A stretch of 64,000 bases of DNA from Triangularia verruculosa (GCA_033296885.1 MU863882.1:186001-250000); one strand, 5' to 3'. Shown: positions 1 to 11,933, numbered from the stretch's first letter. The notes: generated by a model not told the origin, from the letters alone. Program-made: numbers and translations.

Positions 1-757
1 ACTCATGGCATTTTTATCAAGTCAGCAGCGCTTCCTAACGATATCTCTTTAAAAAGCTGGGATAATATCTTAAGATATGTTGACATCATGCAGATCTAAG
101 TCTTCTCTGTGTCCCTCACCTCACTAAACACACACACAAATCTTGATAAATAAAGCAACTCATGCTCAAAATTAGGTACTAACTACCCTCTATTCTCGGT
201 ACATATATCCCTATCCCTTATCCCTATCCTTAGCCCTTTTCCCCCTCGCTGCACCCCTCCGTCCTGTGGTATCATTATTGTATACTTTATGTCAAATTGC
301 ATGTTGGTATTATCACAACTATGCATCCATCCTTCCCCCCCTTTTTCCACCTCGATATTTGCGTTCAAATCCGGGCAAGAGATCATATCTTCTTATAGCC
401 CAGGTTACGCTGAAAAAAAAACTCCAATCATGAAAATATCACGACTTGTTATGCGCCATGTGCCATGCAAATGCTAGTATGCTTTTTGCCTATATCCGCT
501 GACCAAACCACACCCCCTTTTTTTATCCTCCTATCCAGTATCATCTCCATCGCCTCCAAGTAATAAACCGCTTTGAAAAAAGTATCAAGCGCTCCTCCCA
601 AATGCTATCATCATCATGATAATGCAATCCATGTATCTTTGTATAGTATCCAGCTCTTTCGATTCCAATATGAAACCATATGCCAGTTGTAGTTGATATC
701 GCACTGTTGAGCCACTCCTTTCCTTGTGGTACAATGTGGCTTGGATCCTCACGCCAT
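1..757. other. Non-coding stretch, probably 3' UTR of the first gene
   Basis: AT-rich sequence with short pyrimidine runs. I see no convincing reading frame, RNA gene or repeat. It lies downstream of both possible stop codons of the minus-strand gene that follows, so part of it is probably that gene's 3' UTR. Confidence 0.5.
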
Positions 758-1396
758 CTACACCCGATACTGACGAGGACGACGACTACGCAGGCTATAC
801 GAGTGTGTCGGCGCTGTCGGTTCTGTTGTGATGGGTGGGGCCAGCGTCAGAGGGGGAGGGGGCTCTGTACGCGGCGGTGGAAGAAGAGGCGGTCTCAGGG
901 GGCCGAGTATCGAGTCGTTGTTTCGAGACGACGGCTTCTGGTAGGAAGGCGACTTTAATGTGATCATCGTCTTTTTCTTGATAGGTTCGGCCTCTTCTTC
1001 TCCCTCATCAAGCGTCTTGCTTGAATTTGAAACCATCTTGATCTTCGGGGTGCGTCCTCGAGGCAGTGGCTCAGCCTCTTGGGTCTCTGATATGCGAGGT
1101 AAGGTTCCTCGGATGGCGGACTCCATGACTGGTAATTCGTCGACGACACCCCGTACGCCCCTGGTGGTCTTCGGCGGACCCCCTTTGCTCCCTCGGGTGC
1201 CATTGATCGAGAACATGCCGGTCATTGCAGCCGGTACACCTCCCTTCGACACCTGTGTGGTGTGTACTTCAGCCAGGCGGGCTTCGACGGCAGGTGTCAA
1301 GGACCTGCGGGTTAACTTTCGAGGCCTGGATTCCTCATGCTCAATCTCGCTGGCGCGCTTGTTCGTCTTTTTACCTCCTTCAGACCGCGCCTTCTA
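758..1396 (-). other. Open C-terminal extension behind an in-frame UAG (candidate A-to-I edited stop)
   Basis: Directly after the UAG at 1396-1394 the same frame stays open for 211 codons to a TAG at 760-758. The predicted segment looks coding: it starts KARSEGGKKTNKRASEIEHE, has several basic clusters (RPRKLTRRS, IKKKTMITLKSPSY) and ends SYSLRSRRPRQYRV, a nuclear-protein-like tail. The RNA around the stop folds as CGCC-UAGAA-GGCG, which puts the A of UAG in the loop with U before it. No GTRAGT-type donor lies within about 250 nt upstream, so splicing out the stop is unlikely. Editing UAG to UIG would insert Trp and give a protein of about 1,224 aa. Alternatives: readthrough, a recent nonsense mutation or a sequencing error. 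Confidence 0.6.
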
Positions 1397-4300
1397 GGCG
1401 GATTCGTCGGCATTGGACGGGTTGGCGTTGATATCGCCACGCGAGGAACTTGGCTTGGGTCCCTTTCGGATGTTTTGGTGAGTCCACCCGCGGATCTGAG
1501 TAGGGCCACTTCTGGGGGGTGCTTCGACTGCAGAGTAGTCCTTGATAGCCTCGCGATAGTCGAATTGGACGGTGCGAAGCTCTTGGCCATTGACCGAGTA
1601 GGTCATGCGATGCGGTGGCGTCGGAGCTGGTTCTAGCTTCCGGTACTTCGATGACGCTGCTGAACCGCCAGCGGCAGCAGGTCCTGGGGCTGATGCAGAA
1701 GAGCTTCCTGGTCTGGAGTGCGTCGACTGCATAGGAGGAGGCTGGGAACCGGCAGGGAGAAGAGGGGGGTGACCACCTGGGGCGGGAGCTGGGGCAATTG
1801 CAGCATGGTAGGGTGGCGAGACCGGATAAGCACTGGAGGGGCTAGGTGGACGAGGTGCAATCTGCTGCAAGTGAGGAGGGCCAACCATGGGCGGCGCCTG
1901 CAGTAGTCCGGGGCCGGGAGCGGGCATCAGATGCTGTAAATGCTGATGAGGCTCTGGTACGGAATATCCGTTGTGAAAAGGCCGGCTGGGTCCAGTTGGG
2001 TAGAACGCGCCACTGTTCGTCACCACCATGCTGCTGTGTTGAGGTACAGGGCTGCTCTGCTGTTCTGGGGGTGGAGGCGTGTCATTCAGCAAACTCCGCA
2101 TGGGTCGCAGTGCTGGCAGACCTACACTCGGTCCTTGTGGCGCAAATGGGGTTCGACCCCCTGGGTACTCTTGCGGGGCTGCGGGTGGTGGAGGGTACAC
2201 TGGCGACTGAGGGTTCAGTGCCGTTCGGAGAAAGTCCCCTCTGGGCGGCTCACTTGGCATCGGAGCATGGTGGTACCCCTCAGACATCGGCAGGCCGTGA
2301 TACTCCTCGGGGGGCGGAGGATACTCACTGGACTGGTAGTCAACGGGCGGACCGTACTGGCGATGATCACGCGCCCCGGCATCGACCTGCATCGGATTGT
2401 AGATGCGAGGGTCGATGTGGGCCGTTGACTCATGTTCTTGGATCGCAGTGTTTGCAAGAACATCCAGACCAGTGGTATTCTCCGGCCCCGAGGAGCCCTC
2501 GAACTGGAGCGCGTCCCTCACCGCGTCGTACGGCTTGGAAGCGGCACTCTTTGCCGTCCGAGCGGCCTCCTCCTCACGCTCGCGCGCGCGCTCACGGGCC
2601 TCCTCTTCCTCGAGAACAGCCGCAGCTCGGAGCATGTCGTCGGCAAGCTGGCCAAACCCAGCTGCCTCCTCCGCCATGGGCTCGGGTGCGGGAGTGGTTG
2701 GTGCTGGCGAGGGTTGGTACATGGTGTTTGGGTCCATGCCCCTCGCCTCCAGCTCCCCTCTCCGCAACTCATCGATCTCCTCCGAAGAGGGCGTGATCTC
2801 CTCCTCCTCGATCCCCTCTTGCTCGCGAAGATAGCTCAGCAAAGCTGAGAACTTCTTCTTCTTGTCAAGCTTGGCCTCGAGCTTATCGAAAGCTCGGTCG
2901 GCTTTCGCAGCTGGGATGGTCCGAGACGTGTGGATGACGTTCCCACTTGGGGGGACCAGCACAACTGGTTTCCAGGGGTCGGCGGTCTGCTTGGGCGGTT
3001 CGGGAAAGTTGGTGGAGGAGGGCAAAAAGATGCCGTACGCGGGGTGAAGGTTATATTTCTTCACCTCGGTCTCCGGAAGCTCGCCGGCAACTTCTGTCGA
3101 ATCCCAAATTCCAACGCGACGGTCGATGAACATGTAGTTCGATCCGGGCTTTTGCCAGTATTTACCGCGCCGAGCTTTCGTAGCACCTTTCTCAGCCGAG
3201 TTGGTCGAGTCGCGGAAGCCAATGTCGAGATCGTCCCATTCGAACAGATTTGGGACCATGATGCGGTTGTTCGGATTCTCGGCCTTGTTGTTTCGGCGAG
3301 AGATAAGGCGAACACCATACTCATCGGCATCAAGGGCACCGCGTGGGGGCGGGAGGCCGGGTCCATCGGCGGGGTTAGGTTCGGCGGAAGTCCGGTGCGG
3401 CCCGGGTATCTCTGCAACGTCTCCGGCTGGTTCGGGTAACGGCGTTGGAGCATTGGATGCTGAGTCTGGTGGGGTGGCGACATTATCGTCGAGTGCTTCA
3501 GCCCCACTCAAGAGGCCAGCTGTATGACGAGGCAATTGACGCATGGCATCTTCTTCCTTTGCTGCTTGGAGGAGCTTGGATGCTGGTTGACCATCTGGTT
3601 GACCTTCGGCTTTTCGCTTGAGTGTCTCGAGGGGCATGGTTTGCTGTTTGACCATGAGCTCTTTAAGGCTGGTACCAGGGAATGGAACTTCGACACCATC
3701 GCGTTTCTCGCAGAAAACACCTTGGGAGTTCTGCTCAGCTGCTGTGATGGACTTGTAGGCATAGTGCCCATCACGTGGTGGAGGATACTAAGCAAGGTTA
3801 GGCCAAAGATCACGAGGGGCGGGCACGAAAAAAGCAAACTTACATCAACGGGTAGCTTGAGATTGTATTGATGCTCAAGTCGATCGAGCTCTTGGAGAAT
3901 CTCGCCAAGACGCTCCTCTTGCAATTCTTCCACCTGGCGCTGAATGTGTGTTAGTCGAATGCGAGTGTGGTCGAGGTTCAGATGAAAACTTACAGCATAG
4001 GATGCTCTGAGGGCCTCCTCTTCACCTTCCCGGACACGTCGGGCCATCTGGACGCTCATATCGAGAATTTGATCGTTCTGCTTGAGCGTGTCCTCGTATC
4101 TTTGCTTGAGAAATCGCTGGGCTTCGTCGTACTCAGGAACTCTCTCGACGACGCCAGGGTCCTCGAGAAGCTCATTGATCGACCTGTCGGCGATCTCTTG
4201 GGCGGCGGGCTTGACTAGCTTGATGAGGACACCCCAAGCTTGCTTGAGCTCTTGAGCTCGCTCATGGGCAGCTTGGACTTTGGGATCCTCGTAGAGTTTC

Positions 4301-4542
4301 TGGCGGCGACCACGACCGGTGGGGGCTTTTGGCTGTGCTGACTTGGCACCGCGACCTCTGCCTCCTCGGGAGCCGCCTCTACCGCGACCTCCACGAGTTC
4401 GAGAGCTGGTTGTGGTCGCACGGGTGGGAGCTGAGATTTGCTGGGGAACGATGTCAGAACTAGCATCGTCGGCCTCGAGGGCGTCGACAACGGAGGAGAA
4501 GCTCTGTTGCAGGTTCATGTTGTTGACGGATTTAGGTGGCAT
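1394..4542 (-). CDS. Large unknown nuclear-type protein, 1,012 aa to the first stop
   Basis: Exons 4542-3994, 3939-3844 and 3787-1394; both introns (54 and 56 nt) have GTAAGT donors, CTAAC/CTTAG-type 3' ends and restore one frame. The start is the MPPKSVNN methionine at 4542; an in-frame ATG at 4677 (MDIDHRS) would add 45 residues and cannot be excluded. Order of parts: an RG-rich stretch (about residues 45-75, GRGRGGSRGGRGRG), a coiled-coil region up to about residue 215, a more conserved-looking globular part containing NRIMVPNLFEWDDLDIGF, a Glu/Arg-rich helix, then a long Pro/Gln/Ser-rich tail. I do not recognise the family; RG-rich and basic segments suggest a nuclear or nucleic-acid-associated role (inference). 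It is head-to-head with the methyltransferase gene at 6464. The first stop is an unusual UAG at 1396-1394 with open frame beyond; see the next entry. Confidence 0.82.
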
Positions 4543-6463
4543 GTCATGAATGACGAGTGTCCGTTGTATGGGTGTCGATGTGTGAGAAGAAGAGAAAGGA
4601 GGAGGCGTGGAGAGGGATAGAGCTGGGTGAGAATTTGAAATGGGCGGTGCCAGGTGTGAGCGATGGTCAATGTCCATTGCTCGCCATTCAGTGACTGCTA
4701 ACAATAGCCAAGCGAATAGAGTTTGGACCACCTGCGCCGGGAACAATTGCGAGGGTGAGTCGTATATAAGTGAACAATAGGAAAAGTCGTCAATAAGCGG
4801 AGCAGGTTGGTCGACGAGAGAGGACCAAAGCTTGTTCCGTGTAGGTGTAAAATCCGGGGGCCGGGGGTAGCCAAGCAGCCGCGAATGCAAAAAGACGGAA
4901 AAAAAAGGGTGATGCTGGAAAAAGACCAAAAACGTCTCCCCGTGATGATAGCTTCGGGCCCAAGTATACGAGGGCAGGACGTGAGTGATTCGGGGTGACA
5001 CCAGATGTAAGCAGTTTGGTTGGTCTGTGGCTTTGGACAAGCAGCAGCTGTGGCGGGTGTGAGTGAAAGACCAAAGGTTGGCAGAGTCGCTCTCTTGGTG
5101 CAAACTGCTTGCAGCGGTTCAGGTAGGGTTGAGACGTGACAGCGGCGCAGCGACGGCACACGACGCGGGAGAAGGGAAAAGTATAATCAAGAGAAAGCCA
5201 GGATGAGAGAGATGTGGATGCAATTGCTGCTGGGCGTCTGAACGCAATGGCTGCGGCGTGATGCTGTGGCTGTTGTCAACCTTCACCTGTAAAAGATGGG
5301 AATAATAGACAGTGGACCACGAAGCAGGCCTGTGCTGAGCGTGCTGCACTTCCACACAGCACGCAGAGCCCGCACTGTGCCCGCCAGCGGCCAAGCCAAA
5401 CGGGAGTCCAGCCTTGGGCCGCTCCACCACACCCCTGGCCAATCACAGTACCGCATATACATCCCAATCAGGAACTAGTCGCAACCGTTCACAACAGCTT
5501 ATAAAATTTGGCCTCCTTTTTTTGCAAAACCCTCTCAGTATTGCAGCTACGGGTATGTCGATGGATATTACAATGAGCCTCTGCTAGCTACTAGCCTCGA
5601 CGGGCTCTGAATGTTGACTGCTTGTCGATGCCGGCATCACGGTGTGGAAGAGACAGCTCTTCATAGCAAATTCTGCAATGGGCCACGTTGGTGTCAGTGC
5701 TCTGACAGCTGCGACAGCCTCGCCCAGGATATTTATGCGTTTCTACAGGTTTTTTAACGGCAAATTTCATTGGCCATGGGTTAGGGCGCTGTGCCCAGAA
5801 ACACAGTGTACGACATCAACCAGCAGCCTGTCTGGCATCTGCACATCAGGGCTGCTGCGTCCGCCCAACTGGCATACTTGCATCTCTCGGTGTCCTGTGA
5901 GATGGTCCTGAAGTGACGTGCCTGATCAGAATTGGTGAATTCGGCAGGTTTTGGAATGCCCGAATCCCTACTGCCGGGTTCGCCGTTGAAGAGCGCCAGC
6001 CAGTGGATTCGAGCCGTCCTTGGAGCGACTCGCTCATAGCAACGGTCTCGTGGTAGGTAGCTTTGAGAATAATCTCAGTAGACTCATAAAAGATGGGACC
6101 ATCATTGGCTTATACTCAACACATCTCTTGTGCATAAAAAAGACAAAGGAGTTCTGCGGAGCCCCAAAACCCAAAACGGGCGAGCCCACTTTCCAAGCAA
6201 CTTCCGTCTTCCAGAGCCAGCTTGGCGCTAAGCGCCCAGTGTACATAACTCCACTGCCGCGCGCCTTGCGGCTAGAACCGATGTTCCCGCTTGCCTGCCG
6301 GGAGACCCAACTTTTCTTCTGCCGTCCGTCATTCTCCTCCGTCTCCCGGCAGATCGCCGAGTCGTCCCCCGACGCCCGTCCACCTCCGATCCGATATTGA
6401 CGTCCCCCATTCTGTCGAGTGATTTTCTATCTCCCAAACAACCCAATTCTTAGCACACAACAA
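4543..6463. promoter_or_regulatory. Divergent intergenic region with promoter-like motifs
   Basis: About 1.9 kb between two head-to-head genes. On the + strand a CCAAT box (5439-5443) is followed by TATAAAAT (5500-5507), a spacing that fits a core promoter pointing right; whether it serves the methyltransferase gene 0.9 kb away or an unannotated transcript cannot be told. Overlapping short frames in 4700-5440 have no protein-like features. An in-frame ATG for the left gene lies at 4677. Confidence 0.35.
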
Positions 6464-7495
6464 ATGGCGAGGAAACGCGGCCGCCTCCAAGAGGCCCTCA
6501 AGTCAGCCATCTCCCAGCAAAAACAAAAACCATCACAACCCCACGGTCCCCCCTCCAAAAGGCAGAAGACATCGCAATCGCAGTCACAACCGAATAAACC
6601 CAGGAAAAAACACCACCAACCCTCTCAGTCCGCCCCGATCATACCCTTCTCTCCTACCGATAGCATCCTCCTCCTAGGCGAAGCCGACCTCTCCTTCTCC
6701 GCCGCTTTGTCCCAACATCACAAATGCACCAACCTCACCTCCACCGTCTTCGAGCCCTCTCTAGGCCAACTGAAAGAGAAATACCCACATGTCGAATCCA
6801 ACATTTCTCTGTTGCAATCTCAGCCAAGTAACAAGTTGCTCTACAACATCGACGCAACAAAACTCAGCCTCAAATCCCAAACATTCCCCAGGATCATCTT
6901 CAACTTCCCGCACATTGGCGGAAAGTCAAAAGATGTCAACCGGCAAGTTAGGGCAAATCAGGAGATGCTCGTCGGTTTCTTTCGGCGGAGTCTCTTGCAT
7001 CTAGCGCCAAGGGGCAAGATTATCGTTACTTTGTTCGAAGGGGAGCCATATACCCTCTGGAATATCCGCGATCTGGCACGCCATGCCGGGTTGGAAGTGG
7101 AGAGGAGCTTCAAGTTCCAGGCTAGTGCGTATCCAGGGTATTCCCACGCGAGGACGTTGGGTGTGGTACGAAGCAAGAAAACGGGGGAGGTGAGCGAAGT
7201 GGCTTGGAAGGGCGAGAAGAGGGAGAGCAGAAGCTACGTCTTTGTGAGGAAAGGGGAGGGTGAGAGGCCCGGGCAGGGGAAGAAGAGGAAGCAGGACGAG
7301 GCAGAGGAGGAGGAGAGTAACGAAGAGGAAGAAGAATTCGAGGGGTGGGGGGAAAGTGATGAGGAGAATGGCCAAGAGGAGGAGCAGGAGGGTACGACTG
7401 AGGATGGCGAGGAAGGGCCAATATCAGATGAAGAGAAAGAGGATGGCGATGAGGGCAGTGAGGACGAGGCACTGTCGAAAGAGACCAAAGGTTAA
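6464..7495 (+). CDS. BMT5: Bmt5-like 25S rRNA uridine-N3 methyltransferase
   Basis: Single-exon gene, 343 aa, starting MARKRGR at the first ATG of the frame. The N-terminus (1-60) is basic and Gln/Lys-rich, as in nucleolar proteins. Residues about 66-232 form the DUF2431 Rossmann-like methyltransferase domain: the SAM-binding turn reads LLLGEADLSFS (70-79; GEGDFSFS in many relatives), followed by FNFPHIGGK (146-154) and the NQEMLVGFFRRS helix. The last 70 residues are almost purely Glu/Asp with Ser. In yeast the family member Bmt5 methylates U2634 of 25S rRNA in the nucleolus; transfer of that role is by homology. The Gly-to-Ala and Phe-to-Leu changes in the SAM motif are conservative. Confidence 0.88.
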   Translation: MARKRGRLQEALKSAISQQKQKPSQPHGPPSKRQKTSQSQSQPNKPRKKHHQPSQSAPIIPFSPTDSILLLGEADLSFSAALSQHHKCTNLTSTVFEPSLGQLKEKYPHVESNISLLQSQPSNKLLYNIDATKLSLKSQTFPRIIFNFPHIGGKSKDVNRQVRANQEMLVGFFRRSLLHLAPRGKIIVTLFEGEPYTLWNIRDLARHAGLEVERSFKFQASAYPGYSHARTLGVVRSKKTGEVSEVAWKGEKRESRSYVFVRKGEGERPGQGKKRKQDEAEEEESNEEEEEFEGWGESDEENGQEEEQEGTTEDGEEGPISDEEKEDGDEGSEDEALSKETKG

Positions 7496-7681
7496 GGTCG
7501 ACATGTTCGATGATTTAAAAGCCATCATCTTAAAGGTATACGTCGAGGGAAGGGACTTAATTCTTAATTAACATTACAGAGCCCATCTCTTCATCTTCAA
7601 GACCCCCAGCTCACCGCTGCCCACCGTCAAAAGTCTATTCACACGCGCCTCCACACCCGCTAATTCCGTCTCAGGCTGAAT

Positions 7682-8039
7682 TTAACAGTAATCGCTGTGG
7701 TCAGCACCGCCGTTGAGGCAACCGCTAGTCTGGCAGTAAGCCTGAAAGATGATATTGCCATCGCTCTTGCAGTAAAACAGAGAGCTGTTGACATGGGACG
7801 AGTCAGTGGACTGGCCAGCGCCCTGCAAAGCCTCAATGATCTGGTCGTAATAGTTGCCTAGGAAGCAAAACGGCATATTAGACGGGGCAACAGGTGATGA
7901 AAGAGGCCAATGTTCACTGACCCTTGTTGAGTAGTCCGCGACCGCAGTACATGAGGCTGCCCTTGCAGTTTTTGGCAAGCGCGGCCGGGGCCATGGCGAG
8001 CGCGAGGAGGGAGATGGCAGTAGCGGTGAATTTGACCAT
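7682..8039 (-). CDS. Small secreted cysteine-rich protein, 97 aa
   Basis: Exons 8039-7922 and 7857-7682, joined by a 64-nt intron (donor GTCAGT, acceptor CCTAG). The N-terminus MVKFTATAISLLALAMAPAALA is a typical signal peptide with an AxA cleavage site near residue 22. The mature protein is about 75 aa with six cysteines (in KNC, YCGRG, FYCKS, AYC, GCLNGG and the final DYC), which could form three disulphides. Size, secretion signal and cysteine content match fungal effector or antimicrobial-type small secreted proteins; I do not assign a function. The gene lies 186 bp from the methyltransferase gene in tail-to-tail orientation. Confidence 0.8.
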
Positions 8040-10270
8040 TGTGGCGGTGGTTTAAGCTACCTTTTGTTGCTTTAAAGACGTTGTTTGCTCGTTGACGTTG
8101 AGGGAGGATGATGGGTGAGTTTGGGTTGATGATGAAGGAAACAACGATTTGCGAGGCATTCACACGGTATTTAACCTCATTTCTTGGAGGACTTGTCGTT
8201 ACGACACTGAAGATCCGAGTTCATACCCATCGCGCTCATATAGCCGAGATTTAAGACTTATTGCATGTTGCAGTGAGAAGTTAAGGGATCTGAGTTGGCA
8301 ACTGTCAGCCATGTAAGACGATGAGGCCATTCCGGACCTCGGTACCACCATAAATAAAGTCGCTACGCAGAGTGAGCACTCAGTCGAGACGAAAGGCCTA
8401 CAACATAACCGAAGCACAGTTTTTCAGACTAGTCATCCTCAGATCATCCGGATACCTTGGGTAGGAGCGTTCGCGATGCTGAGTATCAGTGGACAGTTTG
8501 ATAACAATTGCGAATCGTCAGAATGGGCACTAAACTTGACGTCTCAACCTCCCAACTCAGTCGAAGTTCTTCCGTTTGTATGCTCGCGGTAACGGACTCG
8601 AGTATGTCATCTAGTTTGTCGAGTCTGCCGAGTTGCTGCCTGTTTGCACCATGCCGACACCTTTTGGTTCTGTACCTGGACTACCTAGGTATGGAATGCA
8701 ATCGTGAAGAATTGCACTTTCTCACTTGCGCTGCACTTTTCCCAGAGGTTCCCATGATGTGCATAACTCTTGCCGCGCAACAGTCCTTCTTTCCAGAGTT
8801 CAGATCGTCCTGCTGTCACATGCCTTTTGCCATGCACAACTTTTCGACAAGACGTCATTTCATCTGGGAGTAGTCTACGTGGAACGAGAGCATACCACGT
8901 TACATACATCTCGTCGTCCGAAGGCCACCGTCGCTCATCGTGTTGTCTACTCTCAAGCACCTCTTTTCTCAACTGCAGCCTCGCCCCGTTCAGCTCCCAC
9001 GCCCCAAGCATCAACCGCACACCCCAAATGTGCACTTTTGAAGCAAAGAACCCACCCATGCGTACAAAGTCCAATCTATCGAGTACAAGTCGATACATCG
9101 CCATTGAAAGTCTTCAAGTCCCGGTTTGTACTCTCGTCATGCAGCGGACCAGCCCCCCTACTAGCTCATATGCAAGCAGCCGTTTGCTTCCTGCACCTCC
9201 TTCCACGTCCGGCTCACCGGCTTCATTTTTCCCTCCCCTCCTGACGCTTGATTCTTGTGTATCCCCGGGTTTACAGCTTTTTCTTCCCCGTGCTAGCTCC
9301 CCTGGTGACGAAGCCAGAAGTTCCAACAACCAGGAAATCCTCACCCGAAGCTCAACATCATCACATCACATACATGACATGACGCCTCGGCCTGACGCTG
9401 TCCAACCTTCAGCTTCTCCGGACCAATGATCACCAATCGCTTTCTTCAACTTTTGTTCCCAGCCCAAAAAGAAGGGCGAGGGGTGGGGGTCCTATGTTCG
9501 TTTCGCCTTTCTTCTTCAGAACCTGGAAGCTAAGAAGACCGAGAACCGGAAACACCAAAGAGAACGGCATGCATCCCTTCGGAATGGCTCCCCCTACATT
9601 CAAGCCTCTACAGCGCCATCGGTAGCAAACAACTCCAAGGAAAAGAAACGATCAGATCTCAAGATCCTTTGCAGATCCATTGACGACACTGGCTCCAAGC
9701 AACCCGCACGCCCCTTCGTATCTGCTGCTTGCCTCTTGCCTCCTGCCAGAAGACCAAAACAGCAAGAAGTTTTTCTCAGGTCAGAAGATAGTTTCAGTGA
9801 TACATCACATCTTTGAACAACCCACTCTTGCCTCCCCCCCCCCGCCCCCTGCTTCTGGCCGGCCTCTTCCATCCGCCGCTGTCATCTTCGGCCCTCGGCC
9901 TCCCCACCGACAAGCTCCATGACACACACCCCTTTAGCTATCATGTACGGAACAGCTCGAACCGACAGCTTCAGCACCCCCACGGAGCGGTTAGGAGCAT
10001 GTGCATATGTAGATAGCGTATGCGATATGCAGAGGCTTTTCATCCCTATCCAGTGCTTGAGGCAGCTCCCCTCGGCCCTTCAGACGATCATCACACACAC
10101 TCACTTCGACCTGGATGTTGATATTTTCCTTTTCTTCGGGCCGAGAATGGGACCGAATATGCTATGCCACCACCCTCATCAATGCTACGTGTTGCTTTCA
10201 CTCTCAGGTAGACTTGTAATTGATCGGTCGAAGCACTTGACGCTGTTTCACAAGGGCTGAAGAAACCGGG
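8040..10270. other. Non-coding stretch, left half
   Basis: No supported gene. Several overlapping frames of 90-220 codons on the + strand (8508-9429) lack intron signals, compositional coding bias or recognisable motifs. The segment next to 8040 is the promoter side of the secreted-protein gene. Confidence 0.4.
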
Positions 10271-11518
10271 GAATGGCGGGGGGGGGGGGGGGGGGGAGAC
10301 AATCCGGGGTCAAATGGGGTGTCTTTTCAGACAGAAACAAGCATGAAGAAACGAGGGTGGGGTGTATAAACATCTCTTGAAGGGGTAACCAGAGAGTGTG
10401 TGGAACCCCCTCCCTCCCTTCCCCTTGAACCGCTGAATCACACCCCGTTGCGGTACGCAACCTCTTCACCAGCCAATCTGGAGAACTTTCTATTCTCGTA
10501 AGGCAGGAGCAAATGTTTGGGGCATCTTGGGGCATCCTCGTCATTCCACTTACTCCCAGCCCGTGAAACACCAACAACAAAGAAACACCACCACACACCC
10601 CCTCGTAGCTACCATCATTTCTCCCTTTGACACTAGCAGCCCACATCCACACCTCGTAAAAGCCAACCCGAAGAACCACAGGGAAAGAAAAGGAGGAAAC
10701 ATAGCCTAGCGATAACACCGAAACCCAACACACCCCCTTTCAACCAAGCAAATGCAAAGAGATAGGCAGCCACAACCCCCTCTCAAAGCCAAACATCAAG
10801 TTTGCCTACCGGGGGCTGAAAAAGCCAACCGAAAAGTAAACAAAGAACCCCCCCCCCCCCTCCCCCTCTTCTCAAAAGTTCACACGTCACATCGCCCCCG
10901 TTTCCTGCCCCTTCTGTTTCCCCCTCGTAAATCACTGCCCCAGTCTCTCTCTCTCCCCCCACATCACAGGGCATTTTCTAGGCGAGGAGGCAGCCAAATG
11001 ATCCCAAAGCAAGAGAGGAAGGCAGCGTTACTCAACTCTCTAAGGTCCAGTCACTCACAATGTAAACAGCCCTCTTATTTACTCTTTCAGGCGCAGATAG
11101 AATCTCGACTATGGCGATGTCATGATCTCTCCACACCCCCCAAGAAACCTACCTAGATATCAAGCAATAAGATCATACCTACCTTTCTCAGAAAACCCAC
11201 CAGATATACAAAAGCGCACCATACAATCTGATAGTAGGCAGGTATCATAACTGGTTCTTAGCACAAACAACAACTCAAAGATTTCCCTGGATCTTCAAAA
11301 GATTTCTTTCTCATTCATCAAAAACTTAAAAAAAAAAACTAGCCCAACTTATTACTCTTGTAACCCCATCAATCATTCTCTCCCCCCAATCGAAATCCCC
11401 AAAACAAAAAACAAAACACACTTATCCAAATTTCATTCCCCCCCAACATCCCAAACGATAAAGAGAGTTTAGGTCATAACAGCCGTAAAAACAACCTCCA
11501 GATTACAAAAAAAGGTGG

Positions 11519-11552
<34 letters not shown>

Positions 11553-11933
11553 GTAGAGATTTATTATCAAGAGAAAAAAAAAGCCACCAAAGAACTGGTT
11601 TGCTCTTCCCGGAGCTTGGGTGCTAGGAAACTCAAAACCAAAAAAAAAAAGAAAAAAAAAATGATCAACGAAAGTAATCAAGTCAGAGATAACCCAACCC
11701 ACAGGCAAAAAAAAAAAAGATGGCTTCATCAATCTGTAGCGCCACGCTTGCTTCAAAAAAAAAAAAAAACTGACCACCTCTGTTCTGTTGTCCCCTTCAT
11801 CTCCATTTTTATTGCGAGCCAAAAAAAAAAACTTAACTTTGAATGCAATCTGCCGCCCCATTTGTGCAATATCTCTTGTGTAAAATCCCCCTATCTCCAA
11901 ATCCCCCCCCCCCCCCCCAACCTCCATCCCCAT
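10271..11933. repeat. Low-complexity, homopolymer-rich tract downstream of the YDR124W-like gene
   Basis: The + strand is strongly C/A-rich. It carries a G run of 19 (10278-10296), a C run of 13 (10848-10860), many A runs (11329-11338, 11641-11660, 11706-11718, 11755-11769, 11821-11831), a (GTT)11 microsatellite (about 11518-11551) and a C run of about 17 (11903-11919). In the minus-strand transcript these become U runs and an AAC repeat, so part is probably a long 3' UTR of the neighbouring gene. Confidence 0.6.

Noticed and set aside
361..372. tRNA B-box-like GTTCAAATCC
   Set aside because: No A box, cloverleaf or pairing arms around it.
8770..9429. 219-codon + strand frame
   Set aside because: Low-complexity Ser/Pro translation, no homology recognised, overlaps other open frames.
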